Assembly: GCA_013823135.1 (NCBI GenBank) | Contig: PNLP01000049.1 | Span: 1-51,744 of the forward strand | Source: Planctomycetaceae bacterium | GTDB lineage: Bacteria; Planctomycetota; Planctomycetia; Gemmatales; Gemmataceae | Direction of reading: 5' to 3' | Length of the DNA stretch: 51,744 bases | In this document: piece after piece, positions 35,895-44,471 of the stretch | Position numbering within the stretch: position 1 is the first letter of the stretch | Layout: the number at the start of each line of letters is the position of its first letter | Program-made: the position numbers and the translations under genes | The notes under the pieces: model-generated | Databases searched by the model: none | What the model was told of the DNA's origin: nothing | The model's input: only the letters and a program-made list of their open reading frames with translations

Positions 35895-36170
35895 CTACTT
35901 CGTGGCAATGTTATTCTTGCGCTCGTCCAGATAATTGCCAAGAATGATCCGCACCCGGATCACGACGTGGTCGCACGCCTCGCAGCAACGTCCGTTTGGC
36001 ACGTCCCGGCATAGCGGGTCCGGGTTACGTCCGCGCGATTTTTCGATGATGCCACACAGGCAGCATGTGATCGTCGGCTCGTAGGTGTTGTTGTTCATGA
36101 TGTCATCCTTCGGCATCCCCTTCGGCCTCTTGGGCTTGGCGGTCGGTTCTGCTGTCGTTTTCTTCGGCAT
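35895..36170 (-). CDS. Small zinc-ribbon protein
   Basis: A 91-aa protein with a modest AAGG site before its ATG. After a basic MPKKTTAEPTAKPKRPK start, CCLCG at about residues 36-40 and RCCEACDH at about 61-68 form a CxxC...CxxC zinc ribbon. Such small ribbons are common in phage and plasmid gene strings, where they act as adaptors. Partner unknown. Confidence 0.65.
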   Translation of the reverse strand: MPKKTTAEPTAKPKRPKGMPKDDIMNNNTYEPTITCCLCGIIEKSRGRNPDPLCRDVPNGRCCEACDHVVIRVRIILGNYLDERKNNIATK

Positions 36171-36394
36171 CGGCCTTCACCATTTATGTGGTAAGTTGGT
36201 TGGGTCGCAGCCGTGGTGGACCACGACTGCAACTGACAATGCGTCTCTTCAAACTGTCGAGTCACTGGCTTAAACTCACTATGACCGCGTCGAAGGTCGT
36301 AGTGATGCCGCCGCGAGGCGGTCTTTGGCGTCGAGAAGGTTTGATCTGTCGGCGCAGCGCACCAACGTAGGTGCGGTCGCGTTCAGTCGCGGAC

Positions 36395-36685
36395 TCAATC
36401 GAGCAAGTCGAGGTACTGACCCGCGCGACTGATGAGGCCAGCGAGATAACGATAGTCCTTTGCCGCCTGATGCTCGTCGCCGCCCGGCGGGCGTTCAGCA
36501 ACCTGAGACTTCCAGCACAAATACTGCGCCTTCACACCGGCCTCGTAGGCGGCGAAAACGACAGGAGGGATCATCGCGGTCGTCCCGTACGCAAAGTGCG
36601 TCACCGGTCGCGCCTTGGGAGGTGGTCTTGCGCCGTACCTCGTGAGGATGGCTCGCAAACGGTCTGTGAGTTTAAGTTCGCTCAT
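36395..36685 (-). CDS. Small hypothetical protein
   Basis: A 96-aa protein from ATG 36685 (MSELKLTDRLRAILTRYG), chosen over an upstream start at 36808 because GAAGAAAC precedes it and the extension overlaps the upstream gene. The helix-rich middle has AYEAGVKAQYLCW; the end (GLISRAGQYLDLLD) is amphipathic. No family recognised. It is part of the minus-strand string of the element. Confidence 0.6.
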   Translation of the reverse strand: MSELKLTDRLRAILTRYGARPPPKARPVTHFAYGTTAMIPPVVFAAYEAGVKAQYLCWKSQVAERPPGGDEHQAAKDYRYLAGLISRAGQYLDLLD

Positions 36686-36761
36686 ATTGTTTCTTCGGGG
36701 AGCTAGGGGTGTGTTGGTGTTTGGGAATCGTTGCCCAGTGCCGGGACTGGGCATGCGGCTG

Positions 36762-37133
36762 TTAGCTGTGGGAGTGCGGACGTTCCGCCGCACAGTCTGG
36801 GCACTCATACTCAGTCAATGCGCGACCCGCCAAGCAGCAGGCCGGACACGGTGCTGCAATGACAGATTTAGGTATGCAGGTTTTCACAATCATCATATAG
36901 TTATTGTAAATTGCCATACTCATGTCGTCTGGCTGGTCTGTGTATGTGTCATTGACTACCGGGACCCAAACAGCCAAGTGGAACGCGGCGCAGCATGGGG
37001 GATACCCTTGCCCAAGTGCCTGAGACAAGAACATGAGACAGGGGCGATGTTCCTTGGAGTTCGGCTCCAGCCCCATCTTTCGACCAAGGGCGATGGCAGC
37101 TTCGGAAATCGAACGGTCGTCATTCGCAGGCAT
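36762..37133 (-). CDS. Cys-rich small hypothetical protein
   Basis: A 123-aa protein; ATG 37133 has a near-perfect AAGGAGG 7 nt upstream, which decides the start. The first half reads ISEAAIALGRKMGLEP and is helical. PPCCAAFHLAV and the end CPACCLAGRALTEYECPDC supply two CxxC pairs for a metal site. This is a zinc-binding adaptor type. Unknown role. Confidence 0.65.
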   Translation of the reverse strand: MPANDDRSISEAAIALGRKMGLEPNSKEHRPCLMFLSQALGQGYPPCCAAFHLAVWVPVVNDTYTDQPDDMSMAIYNNYMMIVKTCIPKSVIAAPCPACCLAGRALTEYECPDCAAERPHSHS

Positions 37134-37255
37134 TGTGTGCCCTCCTTGAGTGATGCAGGCCCCGTGTATGACCACGCGACCGCGAAGAATAATCAAACCA
37201 CAGCGATGTATTCAGGGCAGCAGCTCCACAGCGGCCTTCACTTGTTTCTTTCACT

Positions 37256-38044
37256 TCAGTCGCGAGGCGTGCCAACCTTCGCGTCTTTGATCCGCTCATA
37301 GGTGAGGTTCGTAAGCTCGCGACCGCGGAGGCCAACCTCGCACGCTTTGAACCACACCGGATGGCATTCCCTTGGATTGCGAAGGACCGCTGCCATCGCT
37401 AGGGCTTCTGGCGAGTCGAATCCGTACTTCCTCAGGTACTCGTCCCAGGTCTCAGGGATGGGGTCTTCGACCTTTTCTTCACGCGCCATCTCACGCATCT
37501 GTTGCTTCGCTTCCTCAAATCCAACCTGAGATTTGAGTTCCTGCCAGTCGATCTTCTCGTACTGCTCGTCGTAGTCGGTGAACTCGTGCCGGTACCGCGT
37601 CTTGAAGGCGATAACTTCGGCATCGCGTTCGTCAATGCATCCGCCCTTGAGCCACGCTTCGCACTTGCTCCCGCGCTCGTAGCCGACACGGGCTGCGCGT
37701 TCGTCGAGTTCCTTTTCGTGTCGGTCCGCAGCTTCCTGTCGCCGCTTGGCTGCTCGCTGCTTCGCCGCGATAACCTTCGGATCGTTACGCCGCCTCTCTC
37801 TCTCGGCGATCAGTTCGCACATCTTCGCGGCTTGCCGGTCGGTGACGACGATCCCGCCGATCTTCGGTCTGCTCGGGTATTTCCGATAGCGGGAAGGAAT
37901 CCACTCTGTGACGGCTGGCACAAACTTGATCCCGTGCTTTCGGGCAAGTGGCTGAAGGCATTTGCCTTCCACGAGCGTGTAACCCTTGGGCAACTGCGAA
38001 TGGGTGACATCGAAGTTGCCGTACTTGTTCGCAATCTTGAGCAT
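37256..38044 (-). CDS. Hypothetical protein with basic helical core
   Basis: A 262-aa protein; AGGAG lies 8 nt before ATG 38044. The first ~65 residues are mixed alpha/beta (IANKYGNFDVTHSQLPKGYT). Residues ~75-115 are a long Arg/Lys/Glu helix, probably a coiled coil. The C-terminal part carries ECHPVWFKACEVGLRGRELTNLTYERIKDA. No known domain could be named. It lies between the DUF1580-like and Cys-rich genes. Confidence 0.6.
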   Translation of the reverse strand: MLKIANKYGNFDVTHSQLPKGYTLVEGKCLQPLARKHGIKFVPAVTEWIPSRYRKYPSRPKIGGIVVTDRQAAKMCELIAERERRRNDPKVIAAKQRAAKRRQEAADRHEKELDERAARVGYERGSKCEAWLKGGCIDERDAEVIAFKTRYRHEFTDYDEQYEKIDWQELKSQVGFEEAKQQMREMAREEKVEDPIPETWDEYLRKYGFDSPEALAMAAVLRNPRECHPVWFKACEVGLRGRELTNLTYERIKDAKVGTPRD

Positions 38045-38177
38045 TCATGAACTCCTAAGTGGTCAAGGACACTGACCTCTGTGACCGTCAGGGTGCGCGG
38101 TCGCGTTCCGTCATCCTGTTAGCTCAATGAGAATTCCTTGCGTGCAAATTCCCCAACTGGGCAGTTGGAAACAATCA

Positions 38178-38600
38178 CTACTTAACCCCGCTCACCACCA
38201 ATTCGGCGGCTGCGGCGATGCTCGCCTTCGTTCGTTCAGCGGGTGAACGGGGGACTTGCTCTGGTAGAGGTTGGTCGTCTTGCTGTGCGCTGAGGAATCG
38301 CAACAATGCGGCCCTCGACGTTACGAGGCGTCCGCTGACTCGGATGCACTCCAGTCTGATCGTGCGACCACTCGCAAGTTTCCAACCGTCGCGGTACCAC
38401 CTCGCGATGGTTGCAGGGTGTACTGGGACGGCAGCTCGAATGGTGCCCAAAATGCGTGCAGCACCTGCCAGTCCGATTGGCCCTTCGGTGAGGATTCTTT
38501 CGATCCGCGTTTCCGCTGACTCCACGGTGACTTGAACCGGGTCGTGCGGCGAGCGTGAGTGCGATTGTTGAGTGACTGGTGGTGTGTGTGCGTTAGCCAT
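38178..38600 (-). CDS. DUF1580-like DNA-binding protein
   Basis: A 140-aa protein from ATG 38600 with GAGGCACCCCC upstream; the frame from 38627 starts earlier without support. VHPATIARWYRDGWK and RLECIRVSGRLVTSRAALLRFLS match the DUF1580 layout of planctomycetes: a helix-turn-helix-like part and a wing-like strand pair. Such proteins accompany planctomycete mobile elements, suggesting a regulator or excision factor. The N-terminal 40 residues are polar and disordered. Confidence 0.65.
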   Translation of the reverse strand: MANAHTPPVTQQSHSRSPHDPVQVTVESAETRIERILTEGPIGLAGAARILGTIRAAVPVHPATIARWYRDGWKLASGRTIRLECIRVSGRLVTSRAALLRFLSAQQDDQPLPEQVPRSPAERTKASIAAAAELVVSGVK

Positions 38601-38798
38601 GGGGGTGCCTCGGTGAGTGAGGCACAAGATGACATGGCGTTCTGGAACTATGCTGGAATTTGACGAGAGAATTACGGAATTTCAGCGGAACAATCGTAAA
38701 ATACCAATCGAGATGGCGAAGCCATATCGAGATTCACAGCAACAAGTTACGTCCATAAATTCCTTTAATTACAAACAATTACCGATCCTTCTCCCGAG

Positions 38799-39887
38799 TT
38801 ATTTACGGAGTACGCGATGCTTCCCAGAACACCCTTGGATCGCAAAACGCGGCTTTGGATCGCCATCAAGCTGGAGCGAGTAGATGTCCTTCTTCACCTT
38901 CACCACCAACGTATTCCAAGCCTTATGCATTTCAGTCCTCCCTCCTTCTCGGGATTCCTTGAAGATGTCGCGAAAAGATGTTCCAGTGGAACCAGATTTC
39001 TCGAGAAGGTCGAGTTGTGAAACCCCCGGCGTGCCGTGAATGAACGCCTCGATAAGCGCTTTTATCACCGGTCGCTGGCGACCGGTAAAATAATACTTAT
39101 TTCCTTTGACAGTTACAGTTGAACAGTCATTTGTGTACAAAACAGTATTGAGAGATTCTGTGTTGCCTTGGCTCTCTCGAACCATCGCAGCAGGGGGGCC
39201 AGAGTGAAGTTCGAGGTCTGTTGAGATCGGTGCGGCGTCAGATAGGAACTTCGCAGGGGAAGTCTGGCCTGATTTGCTGCCAGTCAGTGTCTCGCAGTCC
39301 TGCGTACTCTCCGGTTGCGAATTTGCTCGACCATTTTCCAACTGCAACGTTGGAGCAGTCACATCCTGGATTGAGTCGTCCACCTCCACCTCAGGTGGGT
39401 ACGGTTCCGGCATTTCCCCTCGACTGTATGACTCTCGCCAAAGAGAATCTCGCCAGACAGAATCTGGTAAGATGTCCCCGCACAACGCCATCAAGCGACA
39501 GATGGAAACTCGAGCAGTTTGAGCATCTTTCATCAGCTTGAATTGCGTTTGGTAGCGATCCAGAGGTTTGTTGCCACTTCCTCCCATATCGGCTTCGCAA
39601 ATCGGGAAGATATCAGTCATCTGCTCGATGAGTTCGGCGACTTGTCGGATTGGGGCTAACACTACGTTTGCCTCAATACCACAATCAACCAGATGAGTGA
39701 GGGCTTTGCACTCAATAAACACGATATCCTTTTTCTCTTGATAATATTCGGTCAAAGATCGATATTGCCGGACCCGATTTTGCTGCCCGTACGTCGCGAG
39801 ACGTAATCCTGCGCGCAACCGGTCGAGTCGATCCAAGAGGAACTGAACGGGGTGAGTATTCGGTTTCCACACGCAAGGAGATGACAT
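38799..39887 (-). CDS. Hypothetical protein with C-terminal winged-helix-like domain
   Basis: A 362-aa protein. ATG 39887 (MSSPCVWKPNTHPVQ) is preferred; the frame extends to 40130, but that extension has no ribosome site and reads poorly. Residues ~15-160 are helical with FIECKALTHLV, then a polar, Ser/Thr/Pro-rich linker (~170-260). YYFTGRQRPVIKALIEAFIHG and QLDLLEKSGSTGTSF look like a winged helix near the C-terminus. It would be the first gene of the minus-strand string next to the att site, so a regulator is plausible. Confidence 0.55.
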   Translation of the reverse strand: MSSPCVWKPNTHPVQFLLDRLDRLRAGLRLATYGQQNRVRQYRSLTEYYQEKKDIVFIECKALTHLVDCGIEANVVLAPIRQVAELIEQMTDIFPICEADMGGSGNKPLDRYQTQFKLMKDAQTARVSICRLMALCGDILPDSVWRDSLWRESYSRGEMPEPYPPEVEVDDSIQDVTAPTLQLENGRANSQPESTQDCETLTGSKSGQTSPAKFLSDAAPISTDLELHSGPPAAMVRESQGNTESLNTVLYTNDCSTVTVKGNKYYFTGRQRPVIKALIEAFIHGTPGVSQLDLLEKSGSTGTSFRDIFKESREGGRTEMHKAWNTLVVKVKKDIYSLQLDGDPKPRFAIQGCSGKHRVLRK

Positions 39888-40270
39888 ACTCTGTATCCGA
39901 GACGGTGGCTGTTTGGTTGGCCCATTGTCGGCGCGGTGCAGATCGACTGTTGCTATTATTCTGCGGCACGCGGTGGAAAGGAAGCCCCTGTGCACACCCG
40001 ACCAAACGTCTTTCCTGGAAGTGTGGTTTCGGCATCTTCCCAAAGGCATCACGAGTGCGAGTAACCTTCGAGAGAGGCGACACGTCCCAATCCCGCGCGG
40101 TCCTTCGGTGGTGAGTTCAACCAAAGACAACGTCGCTCCCGAGAATTCCCGTTAACCCGAAAATGACCGTGGCATTTGTTGCGAAAGTAGGTCTTTGCCA
40201 CGCACCCGAAACCGAGTAAAGTGCTTGAAACAAGGGTTTTCCGGCCCCTGTTGATGCGGGGAAGTTCGGC
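39888..40270. other. Element end without a clear gene
   Basis: About 380 bases between the winged-helix gene and the tRNA fragment. The frames here are antisense overlaps of one another with no ribosome site. I see no promoter I would defend. Confidence 0.4.
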
Positions 40271-40312
40271 CTGAAAATCGCTAGGTCCCCGGTTCAACCC
40301 CGGGACTGCCCA
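40271..40312 (+). other. tRNA-Phe(GAA) 3' half, attachment-site core
   Basis: Forty-two bases fold exactly as the 3' half of a tRNA: anticodon loop CTGAAAA (anticodon GAA), anticodon-stem strand TCGCT, variable AGGTC, T-stem CCCGG, loop TTCAACC, stem CCGGG, acceptor strand ACTGCCC, discriminator A. No CCA and no 5' half (GGGCAGT) precede it. Integrases of this class use such tRNA 3' halves as crossover cores, and the integrase gene begins 130 bp downstream. I read it as an att core. Confidence 0.8.
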
Positions 40313-40387
40313 CTCTGGAAAATGTAGGGAAATGTAAAATCCCGATTTTCCTCCAGAAACGCTTGGTACAGAATCGCGGTACGGAAT

Positions 40388-40439
40388 AATACCCCTAACG
40401 AGTGTCGTGACTCACCACCACGAACTCTAAAGGGGTATT
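40388..40439 (+). promoter_or_regulatory. Inverted repeat over the integrase ribosome site
   Basis: AATACCCCT at 40388-40396 is perfectly complementary to AGGGGTATT at 40431-40439, and the integrase ATG is at 40443. The right arm contains the purine-rich AGGGG that would serve as ribosome site, so the hairpin would hide it. This may control integrase translation. Confidence 0.5.
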
Positions 40440-40442
40440 TTC

Positions 40443-41603
40443 ATGGCTCGCGCTCCAAAGCCCTGGTATCGCAAAGATCGTCAGGCATACTTCGTCACGA
40501 TCCACAACACCCGCCACAACCTCGGCTCCGACAAAAAAGAAGCCGACCGTCGATTCCACGAATTGATGGCTCAGGCGGACGCCACCCCCCTACCAGCCCA
40601 CGCAATTCCCACCACAGGCTTGACCGTTGGCGAAGTGTTCGAGAAGTTCCTCAGTTGGTGCAAGCAGCACCGCTCCGCACGCACCTACGAGTGGAGCCGA
40701 AAGCACATTCAGACGTTCTGCGATCATCTGAAAACGGCTCGGACTATGTTGGGGAACGAACTCCGCCCGTACCACGTCGTCGAGTGGGTGGACTCGAAGG
40801 ACGCCTGGGGGAACAACCAGAAGCGAGGGGCCATAGTCGCCGTCACCCGTCCGTTTAACTGGGCCGCCAAACTCGGGTATATCTCGTCAAGTCCCGTGCG
40901 AGGCGTTGAAAAGCCATCCCCCACGAAGCGGGATAGCCACATGACGCCTGCGGACTTTGAGACGCTGCTGGCCCAGGTGAAAGACACCCCCTTCCGTGAT
41001 TTGCTTATCTTCGCCTTCGAGGCTGGGTGCCGTCCGCAAGAGGCCCGGATGATTGAGGCCCGGCACTTGAATATCGACCAGCGTCGCATCGATATCCCGG
41101 CTGCCGAGGCGAAGGGCAAGAAACGGTCGCGACAGATCTATCTGTCGGACAAAGCCTACTCGCTGGTCAGCCGGCTTGCCGTACTTCGGCCAACCGGCCC
41201 GCTGTTATTGAATATGGACGGCAATCCGTGGACAGCCCAAGCAGTAGTATGCCGTTTCCAGCGGCTGCTGGTGAAAGTGTCTGGCCCGGAAGTCGATCTC
41301 CCTAAGCTGCCTCGGTTCGATCATCGGAGCTACACGGATGCGGCGGAACTGGCTTCCGCACGGGAGGAGCATCGAAAGAAACTGGTGGCGTTACGGAAGA
41401 AGCGGGCAAAACTCGCGAGGCAGGGCGACCGTCGCTTCGCCATGTATGATCTTCGACACTGTTTCGCGACGAGAAAACTGAAGGAGGGCCACGACCCAAT
41501 CACGGTTGCGGGCCTGCTCGGCCACAAGGATGGTACGATGCTCTGTCGCCATTACGAAGGAATCTCAACCGACGGGGACCACCTGCGCAGTGCGGTCACG
41601 TGA
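40443..41603 (+). CDS. Tyrosine site-specific integrase
   Basis: A 386-aa phage/ICE-type tyrosine recombinase. The N-terminal ~60 residues form an arm-binding-like domain; about 60-155 is the SAM-like core-binding domain. The catalytic part has Arg197 (GCRPQEAR), YDLRH with Arg338, LLGH with His361, and the nucleophile Tyr371 in RHYEGI. The HxxR box has Tyr in place of the first His (YDLR), a variant seen in this superfamily. About 45 residues of Lys/Arg-rich insert lie between the halves. It integrates and excises the element at the adjacent tRNA-Phe site. Its 3' end overlaps the convergent excisionase gene by 8 bp. Confidence 0.92.
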   Translation: MARAPKPWYRKDRQAYFVTIHNTRHNLGSDKKEADRRFHELMAQADATPLPAHAIPTTGLTVGEVFEKFLSWCKQHRSARTYEWSRKHIQTFCDHLKTARTMLGNELRPYHVVEWVDSKDAWGNNQKRGAIVAVTRPFNWAAKLGYISSSPVRGVEKPSPTKRDSHMTPADFETLLAQVKDTPFRDLLIFAFEAGCRPQEARMIEARHLNIDQRRIDIPAAEAKGKKRSRQIYLSDKAYSLVSRLAVLRPTGPLLLNMDGNPWTAQAVVCRFQRLLVKVSGPEVDLPKLPRFDHRSYTDAAELASAREEHRKKLVALRKKRAKLARQGDRRFAMYDLRHCFATRKLKEGHDPITVAGLLGHKDGTMLCRHYEGISTDGDHLRSAVT

Positions 41604-41847
41604 GACGAATATGATGGAAGCTGTCCACCGGAGGCACTTTCTGAGACGGCGGGGCAGGTTTGGATGCCTGCCCCGTCACTTTGAAGTTCGCCAGCAGTTG
41701 GTCCAAATCCTCCACAGAAATCAAGATCTTGCCGCGCCTGCCTTGCGACCCGACCCGGAAGTGCGGGAGCGTCCTGTCAGCGACCCAGTTGCGGATCATC
41801 GTTTCACAGACTGTGGCATGTAACGCGGCCTCGCTAACGCTCAACAT
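41596..41847 (-). CDS. Excisionase/MerR-like helix-turn-helix protein
   Basis: An 83-aa protein from ATG 41847, preceded by GGTGGAG. LSVSEAALHATVCETMIRNWVADRTLPHFRVG followed by GKILISVEDLDQLLANF is the excisionase-type HTH_17 winged-helix layout. Such small proteins bend DNA and direct tyrosine integrases toward excision. It is convergent with, and overlaps, the integrase. It also overlaps the upstream 80-aa gene by 7 bp. Confidence 0.75.
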   Translation of the reverse strand: MLSVSEAALHATVCETMIRNWVADRTLPHFRVGSQGRRGKILISVEDLDQLLANFKVTGQASKPAPPSQKVPPVDSFHHIRLT

Positions 41848-42083
41848 GCTCCACCTTTCGTTGGCCCTTCACCGATGGTTAGTTCGAATAAGTCGCCATG
41901 CCGCCCGGTCTTTAAGCCCACCCGCAGGTAACGCCGCAGTTCGTCAGGTCTGATGCCGCGGGCCGTGAATCCTCCGTGACCGGATGAGTCGCAACGCGGG
42001 GTGAATTCGACCTGTACTGCACTATTCTCAAACCAGTCTGAATCAGTGTTGAGGCGATTGAAGAATCCACGTTGCGGAAGCAT
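41841..42083 (-). CDS. Small hypothetical protein upstream of the excisionase
   Basis: An 80-aa frame whose stop overlaps the excisionase start. The end reads FTARGIRPDELRRYLRVGLKTG and is partly helical. The ribosome site is weak. No family recognised; the overlap suggests co-translation. Confidence 0.45.
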   Translation of the reverse strand: MLPQRGFFNRLNTDSDWFENSAVQVEFTPRCDSSGHGGFTARGIRPDELRRYLRVGLKTGRHGDLFELTIGEGPTKGGAC

Positions 42084-42222
42084 CTCGAGGGAAAACTCTG
42101 CCAGGGTGACTTATTAGTGTTCCTTTATAGTATAGACAGCTGTTCTGAACGCATCAAATTTCCTCCGTACAATCGAGGGAGATTAAGCCTTTTTTTGAGA
42201 TGAGAATCTCTCCGATGATCCC

Positions 42223-42250
42223 TTGAAATTAGATGCGTTCCGGTTATTAT
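42223..42250 (+). promoter_or_regulatory. Candidate sigma-70-type promoter
   Basis: TTGAAA at 42223-42228 and TATTAT at 42245-42250, separated by 16 bp, in an AT-rich stretch 62 bp before ATG 42312. This is the best promoter-like pair seen ahead of that gene, but planctomycete promoters are poorly defined. Confidence 0.35.
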
Positions 42251-42311
42251 CAGTTCCTCAGTTGCCACAATAACAGCAACAACCATTCTGTAAATTATTG
42301 AGATTATTTCA

Positions 42312-42677
42312 ATGTCGACCGAACTCACGCCACGCGATTTCGTTCTCGCCTGGGAGTCTTCTCAGTCCTTGAAAGAGGTCGCAGAGAAAACAGGGATCAA
42401 GGCTTCGATAGCAGCGGCCCGAGCCAGCCTTTATCGAAGTCGAGGCATCAACTTGAAGAAGTTCAAGCAAGGCAGGAAGCCGCAGGATAGTGTCGAAGAG
42501 TTGAACAAGTTGATCGAAGAAATGGGTGGGACACCGGCAAGTACAGTCACGGTCAAGACGCCTGCCCAAAAGGCCGACAAAACCCCCGAACAACTCCGCG
42601 AAGAAGCTGCCGCTCAGGCGAAAAAGATAGCCGATAAGCTTGCAGCGATATTGGGGAACAAGAAGTCTCGTTCTTGA
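42312..42677 (+). CDS. Small hypothetical DNA-binding-like protein
   Basis: A 121-aa protein. The start, MSTELTPRDFVLAWESSQSLKEVAEKTGIKASIAAARASLYRSRGINLKKF, reads as a helix-turn-helix in a Sigma-70 region 4/HTH-like pattern. A long Lys/Glu/Ala-rich coiled-coil-like tail follows (PEQLREEAAAQAKKIADKLAAI). The region upstream is AT-rich with no Shine-Dalgarno site. Function unknown; regulator is the simplest guess. Confidence 0.6.
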   Translation: MSTELTPRDFVLAWESSQSLKEVAEKTGIKASIAAARASLYRSRGINLKKFKQGRKPQDSVEELNKLIEEMGGTPASTVTVKTPAQKADKTPEQLREEAAAQAKKIADKLAAILGNKKSRS

Positions 42678-43643
42678 CCGCCCCGGGATCCGAGCTGAAC
42701 GCCCGCCGCACAATCCCGGCGCACAATCCGGCCCGGCCGGGAAGCTGGTCCAGTGTGGCAAGAGTGATCTCGCCTTACCTCGAGGCCAACGCCCATGAGG
42801 ACTGGCGTCTAATGCCACCTGGAGTTCCGCATGCTCTTCAACCCCGTTGACCAGATGCTCGTCATCTCTCATTCAACAAGTAGCCTCCGCCGCTGGGTCT
42901 TTTCCCGGCCGGGAAGCCCTGAAATGTTGATGAGTCACCATCGGACTCCCTTCAAGGCTTTCTTCGCAGGCTGAGATTCTTGGGCTTCGGGCTTCTGAAA
43001 CAAGCCCTATGGAGGATCGAGACTTATGGGACGTTTACTGGAAATCATGGCAAAACGACGGATAGAAACGCTTCGGGGCCGGTGGGGTATTCCAGGAGGC
43101 GATCGCAAAGCAACATCCCCGATTGTGCTCTTCGGGTTTGATGTTTGCCTCGCCCGATTAAGCCCGATTAAGCCCAATGCCCTTCAGTTAAGGCGCTCAC
43201 CGCGGTCCCTGGCGTTGCGAAATAACGACTTACGGCGACAAAGCAGTGAACAGCCGTCCCTAACTGAAGGGCATTGCGATTAAGCCAGCCTCGCTGGCTA
43301 CCAGTGGCGTGGCTGAAAGAACATTCCCTGGAAAAGCAGTGACCTCACGATAGAAGCCGAATAACGGTGGTGGCCCCAGCATGGCTATTGTGGCCGACAA
43401 CGGCTCATCGGTCATCGAGCCAAGCGGGAGAGACGATTTCATCTCACGGTCATGGACGGAGCCGGAACGCCGGTCCTGTAGGGTTATGAGTACCATTGCG
43501 GCGTCTGTGGGTTCGACTTGCAAGTGTGCAGCGTATCGATCGCACTGGACGCGGCCCACATCCGTTGGCATCAAAGCAGCTGGGCCAGACACGGAGGCGA
43601 ACTGATGGATTCGCCGCCAGTTGTTGTCTGCAACACCTCTCCT
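42678..43643. other. Intergenic region, mobile-element scar
   Basis: About 970 bases with no supportable gene. It holds the MITE at 43175-43276 and two copies (42732 and 42904) of the 14-mer CCCGGCCGGGAAGC, which recurs at 50098. The frame 43026-43283 runs through the MITE and is not a gene. Confidence 0.6.
43175..43276. mobile_element. MITE with 10-bp target duplication
   Basis: A 102-bp element. Left terminal repeat CAATGCCCTTCAGTTAAGG (43175-43193) and right repeat CCCTAACTGAAGGGCATTG (43258-43276) match at 18 of 19 positions. It is flanked by a perfect direct repeat CGATTAAGCC (43165-43174 and 43277-43286); an additional copy lies in tandem at 43155-43164. It encodes nothing. The ends and duplication length are reminiscent of ISAs1-type elements (from memory), so it is probably a non-autonomous derivative moved by such a transposase. 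Confidence 0.85.
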
Positions 43644-44471
43644 TCATCCGCCCCCCTCAAGATCGGAATCCACCAGCCAGACAGGATCACCCACTGACAC
43701 TAGGCCGCCGCGAAGTGTGCTCCCGTAAACGCCTACTATTGCCGAGTTGTGCGTGACCGCAGCGCGAAGAACCTGCTGGTCAGCCGATAAACCCGAGTGC
43801 GAGAGTGTCGTCATCACGCACCGGGAGCACGGTGCGGTGATCGATAACGCCAGGTCACCGATGACAACGGTCCGACCCACCCACGCGTTTTCGACGAATC
43901 CAGTCACCCCTGGGAGCGTTTCAATCACGAGGTTCGGCCGGAATCGCCTCGAATCGAAACCACATCCGGGAACGAGTTCGCGGAATTGCCGCAGAGTTGC
44001 GGTTGTGAGCAGATGTATCGGGGCGAGATCGAAGAACCCTCCCGCAGGCAAGCCCTCGACGGAATCCGAGCCGGCGTTCGGCATGCCGGGCAAATCAGGC
44101 CAGTGAATCTCGATCGCAGGCGAAGGGAGCGGCGTTCCGCGAACCGTGACAGCACGGCACAGGTATCGCGACAACTCGATCTCGAAATCGGCATGGTCGC
44201 TACGGAATATTTTGCCATTCTGTGCTGTGATCACCAATACGCCGTCATGCAATTCCGCCCGGAGATCGAGCAGTGAGCGCCACTTGCGAGGGTTCTTCGC
44301 ACTGGCGACATGCCCGGTCTCGGTGTCGATCACCGCAAACCGGCGATCCGCTTCCAATCCCTCGGGACCAATGCGCACATTTGCGGGACTTTCGCCCTGC
44401 ATCGACTTCACGGGGTAACGGCAGATTTCGGAGATGTGCCCGACCAACGTTCGGTTTTCACTTCTGGTCAT
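43644..44471 (-). CDS. MOSC domain protein
   Basis: A 275-aa protein. ATG 44471 (MTRSENRTLVG) has GGAGGAG upstream and overlaps the end of the permease gene by 14 bp. The N-terminal MOSC beta-barrel shows ICRYPVKSMQGES and LEADRRFAVID. The C-terminal MOSC domain shows the conserved Cys region APCSRCVMTTL. MOSC proteins transfer sulfur or bind molybdenum-cofactor-type ligands (relatives include YcbX and mARC). No molybdenum-enzyme gene is nearby. It is likely co-transcribed with the permease. Confidence 0.85.
   Translation of the reverse strand: MTRSENRTLVGHISEICRYPVKSMQGESPANVRIGPEGLEADRRFAVIDTETGHVASAKNPRKWRSLLDLRAELHDGVLVITAQNGKIFRSDHADFEIELSRYLCRAVTVRGTPLPSPAIEIHWPDLPGMPNAGSDSVEGLPAGGFFDLAPIHLLTTATLRQFRELVPGCGFDSRRFRPNLVIETLPGVTGFVENAWVGRTVVIGDLALSITAPCSRCVMTTLSHSGLSADQQVLRAAVTHNSAIVGVYGSTLRGGLVSVGDPVWLVDSDLEGGG

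Noticed and set aside
38153..38168. Hairpin CCAACTGGGCAGTTGG as a terminator of the DUF1580-like gene
   Set aside because: Only 6 bp of stem and no T-run on the minus strand; kept only as a possible extra binding site in the iteron finding.
40049..40297. 82-aa minus-strand frame across the tRNA fragment
   Set aside because: It runs through the tRNA half and has no protein character.
43026..43283. 85-aa plus-strand frame
   Set aside because: Passes through the MITE and its terminal repeats; not a gene.
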